From contig JBIOUF010000009.1 in assembly GCA_044866695.1 (NCBI GenBank), forward strand, positions 1 to 9,255: DNA of 9,255 nucleotides. Reading direction: 5' to 3'. Shown here piece after piece: positions 6,097 through 9,255 of this stretch; the first letter of the stretch is position 1, and each line of letters starts with the position of its first letter. The notes under the pieces were generated by a model. It saw only the letters and a program-made list of their open reading frames with translations. It searched no databases and was not told the origin of the DNA. The translations under genes were made by a program, and so were the position numbers. Origin of the DNA: JBIOUF01 sp044866695. Its GTDB lineage: Bacteria; Actinomycetota; Actinomycetes; Propionibacteriales; Nocardioidaceae.

Positions 6097-6924
6097 ATGA
6101 CCGAGCACCTGACCACCGGCTGGGAGCCCCTGGGCGACCTACCCGTCGGCGACACCGTCGTCCGCCGCTACCTGCACCACCTGGCCGAGTTCTTCACCTC
6201 CGCCGGCGAGGCGATGGGCGGACGTTCGGTCAGGGACGCCGACCTGGCCGTCGGCAACCCCGGCCGGCCGGCGAGCCTGATGAGCTCCGCGGTCCTGCTC
6301 GCCCCCGTCGAGGGGCCGCACGGCTGGGCCGACGTGCTGCACCGGGTCGAGGTCGGGGCCAAGCGGGACCAGCCGGCGGCGACGTACCTGTGGAGCGCCT
6401 GGCCCACCCCGGACCTGACCGGTGAGGGCTGGGAGCTGGTCGGCCATCCGCCCATGCTGGTCCGTCAGCCCGGCGGGCCGGTCCCTCCGGCCGCGCCGGT
6501 GGACGTCCGGCCGGTCACCGACGCCGCCGGCGTCGAGGACTGGTCCCGGGTGGCCGCCGAGGGCTACCCGATGCCCGACCTGCTGCCGTACCGTCCCGGC
6601 GCGCTGTTCGACGAGCGGATCCTGGCCGACCCGCGGTGGCGGCTCTGGGTCGGGTACGCCGACGGGCGGCCGGTGTCGGTGGGCACGCTGTTCGTCGCGC
6701 ACGGCTTCGCCCAGCTCGCCCTGGGCGTCACCCGCCCCGAGCACCGCGGACGCGGGTTCTGGCACGCGATGCTGCGCGCGCGCCTGCTCGCCGCGCCCGA
6801 CCTGCTCAGCGGCTCGGTGTTCAGCGACGACAGCCGCCCCGGGATCGAGCGCCTCGGCTACCTGCCGGTCACCCGGTTCACCCTGTGGCGCCGCGTCTTC
6901 GGCTCGCCCGACCAGCCCAAATAA
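6097..6924 (+). CDS. GNAT-family N-acetyltransferase
   Basis: The protein is 275 aa and cytoplasmic, with no signal peptide or membrane segment. Residues 135-275 carry a GNAT fold: VDVRPVTDAAGVEDW (135-149, strand 1/helix 1), WRLWVGYADGRPVSVGTLFV (181-200), then LALGVTRPEHRGRGFWHAML (208-226), which contains the acetyl-CoA pyrophosphate-binding RGRGFW variant of motif A, and finally SDDSRPGIERLGYLPVTRFTLWRR (243-266), the usual C-terminal 'erlGy' segment. The N-terminal ~130 residues may be a degenerate second GNAT half, which is common in this type of tandem-GNAT protein, but no acetyl-CoA motif is visible there. The acceptor substrate is unknown. ATG 6097 is chosen from the leaderless promoter geometry. 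It is co-directional with the methyltransferase gene, 29 nt downstream. Confidence 0.85.
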   Translation: MTEHLTTGWEPLGDLPVGDTVVRRYLHHLAEFFTSAGEAMGGRSVRDADLAVGNPGRPASLMSSAVLLAPVEGPHGWADVLHRVEVGAKRDQPAATYLWSAWPTPDLTGEGWELVGHPPMLVRQPGGPVPPAAPVDVRPVTDAAGVEDWSRVAAEGYPMPDLLPYRPGALFDERILADPRWRLWVGYADGRPVSVGTLFVAHGFAQLALGVTRPEHRGRGFWHAMLRARLLAAPDLLSGSVFSDDSRPGIERLGYLPVTRFTLWRRVFGSPDQPK

Positions 6925-6953
6925 TATCGACTACACAAGAAATGAGGGACGAC
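6922..6953 (+). promoter_or_regulatory. AT-rich leader with ribosome site before the methyltransferase gene
   Basis: The sequence from 6920 (aaataatatcgactacacaa) is strikingly A/T-rich for this DNA. TAATAT at 6922-6927 overlaps the acetyltransferase stop codon and could serve as a -10 box. GAGGG at 6944-6948 lies 5 nt before ATG 6954 and decides that start over the in-frame ATG at 6942. A weak TTCGGC lies 18 nt upstream of TAATAT as a possible -35. The ribosome site is well supported; the promoter is tentative. Confidence 0.4.
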
Positions 6954-8054
6954 ATGACCAGCACGACCGAACTGACGCCGGACGACACCGTCACCGCCGA
7001 GGCGTTCGCCGAGCGGCTCTTCGCCTCCGGGCTCGGGGCCATCGAGACCCTGAGCGTCTACCTCGGTGACCAGCTGGGGTGGTACCGCGCGCTCACCCTC
7101 GACGGCCCGCTGACCGCGGCGGAGCTGGCCCGGGCGACCGGCACCGACGAGCGGTACGCCCGGGAGTGGCTCGAGCAGCAGGCCGTGTACGGGATCGTGT
7201 CCACCGACCCGAGCCGGCCCGCCGACGAGCGGCGCTTCGAGCTCCCCGCTGGAGCCGCCGAGGCGCTCACCGACCACGACAGCCTGGCCTTCCTCGGACC
7301 GCTCGGCCGGTTCGTGGTGGCCGCCGCGCGGCGGATGCCCGAGCTGCTCGAGGCCTACCGCACCGGCGGCGGGGTGAGCTGGGACCAGTTCGGGGACGAC
7401 GCGCGGACCGCCCAGGCCGACCTGAACCGGCCGTGGTTCGAGCACCAGCTGCCAGGCGCGCTCGGCTCGGTCCCGCACCTGCACGCGATCCTGAGCACTC
7501 CCGGCGCCCGCATCGCCGAGGTCGGCTTCGGGGCCGGCTGGGCGTCCGTCGCGCTCGCCCGCGCGTACCCCGAGGCCCGGTTCGACGGCTACGAGGTCGA
7601 CCGGCCGTCGGTGGAGATGGCTCGGCGCAACGCGGCGGAGGCCGGGGTCGCCGACCGGGTGAGGTTCCACCTCGTGGACGGCGAGGACATCGCCGAGGAG
7701 GCCACCTTCGACGCGGCGTTCGCCTTCGAGTGCGTGCACGACATGGCGCAGCCGGTCGACGTGCTCGCGTCGGTGCGGGCCGCGGTCCGTCCGGGCGGCG
7801 TGGTCGTGGTGATGGACGAGGCGGTCGCCGAGGAGTTCACCGCACCCGGCGACGAGCTGGAGAAATTCATGTACGGCGCCAGCATCTTGATCTGCCTGCC
7901 GGACGGACGGTCCCACACCCCGTCCGCCGCGACCGGGACGGTGATGCGCCCCGCCACCTTGGCGGAGTACGCCCGCCGGGCGGGCTTCGAGCACGTGCGG
8001 GTCCTGCCCATCGACGGCTTCTCGTTCTTCAGGTTCTACGAGCTCCGCTCGTAG
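6954..8054 (+). CDS. SAM-dependent class I methyltransferase with N-terminal winged-helix domain (Rv2258c-like)
   Basis: The protein is 366 aa. Residues ~14-100 form a helical/winged-helix dimerisation domain (LTAAELARATGTDERYAREWLEQQAVYGIV, 53-82), of the kind found in Rv2258c-like methyltransferases and O-methyltransferases; it does not by itself imply DNA binding. The SAM-binding Rossmann fold follows: motif I IAEVGFGAGWASVALA (187-202), acidic end of strand 2 DGYEVD (211-216), VDGED (241-245), FECVHDM (258-264, the HD typical of this group) and PGGVVVVMDE (280-289). A C-terminal strand pair (FEHVRVLPIDGFSFFRFYEL) completes the fold. The methyl acceptor is unknown, probably a small molecule. 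ATG 6954 is preferred because of GAGGG 5 nt upstream. It is the last gene of the + strand run and is followed 2 nt after the stop by a GC-rich hairpin. Confidence 0.9.
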   Translation: MTSTTELTPDDTVTAEAFAERLFASGLGAIETLSVYLGDQLGWYRALTLDGPLTAAELARATGTDERYAREWLEQQAVYGIVSTDPSRPADERRFELPAGAAEALTDHDSLAFLGPLGRFVVAAARRMPELLEAYRTGGGVSWDQFGDDARTAQADLNRPWFEHQLPGALGSVPHLHAILSTPGARIAEVGFGAGWASVALARAYPEARFDGYEVDRPSVEMARRNAAEAGVADRVRFHLVDGEDIAEEATFDAAFAFECVHDMAQPVDVLASVRAAVRPGGVVVVMDEAVAEEFTAPGDELEKFMYGASILICLPDGRSHTPSAATGTVMRPATLAEYARRAGFEHVRVLPIDGFSFFRFYELRS

Positions 8055-8056
8055 GG

Positions 8057-8075
8057 CCTCGGGCGAAGCCCGAGG
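8057..8075 (+). terminator. GC-rich hairpin directly after the methyltransferase stop
   Basis: CCTCGGGC (8057-8064) and GCCCGAGG (8068-8075) form a perfect 8-bp stem closed by a GAA loop, starting 2 nt after the stop codon. No T-tract follows, which is usual for actinobacterial 'I-shaped' terminators. Hairpin seen; termination inferred. Confidence 0.55.
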
Positions 8076-8079
8076 ACAG

Positions 8080-8140
8080 CCGACTCGGCGCGACCTCCCC
8101 CTTCGGCGCGTACCGGCCCCGGGAGGTTGTGCCGGGTCGG
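8080..8140. repeat. Inverted repeat: reverse copy of the tandem-array unit facing unit 1
   Basis: The left arm 8080-8099 (CCGACTCGGCGCGACCTCCC) and right arm 8121-8140 pair over all 20 positions in RNA, with three G-U wobbles, around a 21-nt loop. The left arm is also a near-perfect reverse complement of units 2 and 3 of the array (one difference). It lies between two convergent genes and may act as a bidirectional transcript end; that role is inference. Confidence 0.75.
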
Positions 8141-8280
8141 CGTCCTGCAGCGGGGAGGTCGCGCCGGGTCGGGGTGGTTCAGCGGGGAGGTCGCGCCGGG
8201 TCGGGGTGGTTCGGCGGGGAGGTCGAGCCGGGTCGGGGTGGTTCAGCGGGGAGGTTGTGCCGGGTCGGCGGGGTGGGTGG
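8121..8280. repeat. Tandem array, five units of 32 bp
   Basis: Units begin with GGGAGGT at 8121, 8153, 8185, 8217 and 8249, an exact 32-bp period. Units 2, 3 and 4 differ from one another at one or two bases. Units 1 and 5 share their first 22 bases, including the variant ttgtg, and decay in their second half. Each unit also splits into two diverged ~16-bp halves (GGGAGGTCGCGCC and GGGTGGTTCAGC). There are no unique spacers, so this is not a CRISPR. The array overlaps the 3' end, including the stop codon, of the - strand gene. Confidence 0.9.
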
Positions 8281-9255
8281 GGTCAGCAGTGGGGGCGGGG
8301 TCGGCAGTGGGGGCGGGGTCAGTGGTGGGGGCGGTGGGTTCGGTGGTGGGGGCAGGGGTGAGCAGGGACAGCGCGTGCTCGACGAGGCGGTCGCGGGGGA
8401 GGGCGGCGCCTCGGGCGAGGGCGGCGTGGTAGTCGCGGGGGCCGAGCCGGTCCACCAGGGCGGCGCGCACGTCGCGCAGCCGGTCGGCCTCCGCGCCGTA
8501 CACCGGAGCGGCGCCGTCGGCGGCGTCCACCGCGCCCGCGACGACGGCCGCGTCGGTGTCCAGGCCCAGCCGGGCGAGCAGGACGACCAGGTTGCGCAGG
8601 GTCGTCCACTGGTGGGTCCAGTTGCCGGCGCGGTGCCAGTGCTCGACGGCCCGGCGGAACAGCGGCACCGAGTCGCGGGGGTCGGCGTAGCGGCTGCGCA
8701 CCGAGGCCGCCGAGACCAGGGTCACGCCGAGGAGGTACCGGTCCCCGACCTCGCCGGCCTGCTCCAGCGCGCGGTCGAGGTGCCGCAGGGCGGCTTCCGG
8801 GTCCACCTCGAGCAGCACCTCGCCGCGGATGTAGGCCCCCCAGGCCGCGACCACCACCTCCCCGGCGGCCGTTGCCTCGTGCTCGAGCCGCTCGGCCACC
8901 GTCGCCGCCTCGTCGACGTCGCCGACGTAGCCCGCCATCAGGGCCTGGAGGCCTTGCAGCATCCGCCGGAGGCCGTCCTGCCCGCGGTCCCCGGCCCGCG
9001 CGATGGCGGGCGGGAGCAGGTCGAGGGTCGCCTCGGCGCCGCGCTCGAACAGCTCCACCTCGCCGAGGAGGAACTCCGCGTAGGCGCCGGTGGCCGGGTC
9101 GCTCGCGAGGCGGCCCGCCCGGGTCACCAGCTCGCGGGCGGTGGCCAGGTCGCCGGCGAACCGGGCGGCTGAGGCGGCCATGCAGAGGGCGAGGGCCTGG
9201 AGGTCCGGGTCCAGCCCGGCCCGCCGTTCGTGCCTCACGACCGTGGCCGCCCACG
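8243..9255 (-). CDS. C-terminal part of a TPR-type protein, probably of a large ATPase/regulator (5' end outside window)
   Basis: At least 337 aa. The frame is open to the window edge (WAATVVRHERR... before the GTG at 9238), so that GTG is probably internal. The sequence is Ala/Leu-rich paired helices with TPR-like spacing (ALALCMAASAARFAGDLATARELVTRAG; AAWGAYIRGEVLLEVDPEAALRHLDRALEQAG; LVSAASVRSRYADPRDSVPLFRRAVEHWHRAG). It ends in a block AADGAAPVYGAEADRLRDVRAALVDRLGPRDYHAALARGAAL, close in style to the C-termini of actinobacterial NB-ARC/AAA-type signalling ATPases, some of them fused to a class III cyclase or a LuxR-type domain. No ATPase or DNA-binding domain lies within the window, so the class is inferred. 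The last ~35 residues are low-complexity Pro/Thr/Asp repeats, and the stop at 8243-8245 lies inside the 32-bp array. It is convergent with the methyltransferase gene. Confidence 0.75.
   Translation of the reverse strand, partial: WAATVVRHERRAGLDPDLQALALCMAASAARFAGDLATARELVTRAGRLASDPATGAYAEFLLGEVELFERGAEATLDLLPPAIARAGDRGQDGLRRMLQGLQALMAGYVGDVDEAATVAERLEHEATAAGEVVVAAWGAYIRGEVLLEVDPEAALRHLDRALEQAGEVGDRYLLGVTLVSAASVRSRYADPRDSVPLFRRAVEHWHRAGNWTHQWTTLRNLVVLLARLGLDTDAAVVAGAVDAADGAAPVYGAEADRLRDVRAALVDRLGPRDYHAALARGAALPRDRLVEHALSLLTPAPTTEPTAPTTDPAPTADPAPTADPTHPADPAQPPR
8281..8355. repeat. 18-bp in-frame minisatellite, G-rich on the + strand
   Basis: Units of 18 bp start at 8281, 8299 and 8317 (GGTCAGCAGTGGGGGCGG and variants), followed by a degenerate unit to about 8355. 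On the - strand they encode six-residue repeats of the type DPAPTA/DPAPTT in the tail of the TPR protein. The + strand carries repeated runs of four to five G, mostly separated by 1- and 8-nt loops, so G-quadruplex formation is possible though not strictly canonical. Confidence 0.8.

Noticed and set aside
3475..6108. An 877-codon - strand open frame antisense to purC and the acyl-CoA ligase.
   Set aside because: Composition is a GC-frame artefact (Arg/Gly/His/Val-rich, no motifs) and it lies opposite two well-defined enzymes.
4498..8054. A biosynthetic gene cluster formed by the ligase, acetyltransferase and methyltransferase.
   Set aside because: No carrier protein, synthase or dedicated regulator is present, and the acetyltransferase has its own promoter. 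Co-direction alone is not enough.
8121..8280. CRISPR array.
   Set aside because: The 32-bp periodicity is continuous repeat with no unique spacers, and there are no cas genes.
7079..9172. A 697-codon + strand frame spanning the methyltransferase, repeats and TPR gene.
   Set aside because: It crosses two genes and a non-coding repeat array in a shadow frame, and its Gly-rich stretch simply reads the tandem repeats.
9236..9238. GTG as the true start of the TPR-type gene.
   Set aside because: The frame remains open to the window edge with protein-like sequence, there is no clear ribosome site, and proteins of this type are usually much longer. It was treated as a partial gene.

Overview
The window is gene-dense, strongly GC-rich DNA with G/C-ending codons, few T-rich stretches and -10-like boxes placed about 7 nt before ATG codons. 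This points to an actinobacterium. A dispersed element of the type 'ggtggttgaggag...ctcgaaacc' after stop codons resembles intergenic repeats I associate with Nocardioides and relatives. That family-level placement is inference from memory, not a database result.

Layout. (1) 1-731, + strand: 3' end of purB (adenylosuccinate lyase), cut by the window edge. (2) 732-908: convergent intergenic spacer holding three copies of a ~44-bp repeat, each oriented outward from the stop codon of the gene it follows. (3) 909-3373, - strand: a two-gene unit, a 14-helix DHA2-type drug/proton antiporter (read first) and, 44 nt later, a two-helix membrane protein of unknown function. (4) 3374-3531: divergent control region with an 11-bp direct repeat on the transporter side and a probable leaderless promoter on the purC side. 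(5) 3532-8054, + strand: purC (SAICAR synthetase), a fatty-acyl-CoA-ligase-like enzyme, a GNAT acetyltransferase with its own leaderless-type promoter overlapping an 11-bp tandem repeat, and a SAM methyltransferase with an N-terminal winged-helix domain. (6) 8055-8242: convergent spacer with a compact GC hairpin, a 20-bp inverted repeat and a five-unit, 32-bp-period tandem array. (7) 8243-9255, - strand: C-terminal part of a TPR-type protein, probably of the large ATPase/regulator class. Its Pro/Thr-rich tail is encoded by an 18-bp minisatellite and its stop codon lies inside the 32-bp array.

How the genes fit together. PurC and PurB act at consecutive steps of de novo IMP synthesis (PurB also makes AMP from adenylosuccinate). 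Here the two genes are separated by the oppositely oriented transporter unit, so they cannot share a transcript across this interval. The ligase, acetyltransferase and methyltransferase are co-directional but have no demonstrable joint pathway. I see no defence system, CRISPR, transposase, tRNA or rRNA. The most unusual content is non-coding: two convergent gene ends decorated with two different repeat families, and two promoters carrying 11-bp-period direct repeats. No stretch over 300 bases lacks a gene.
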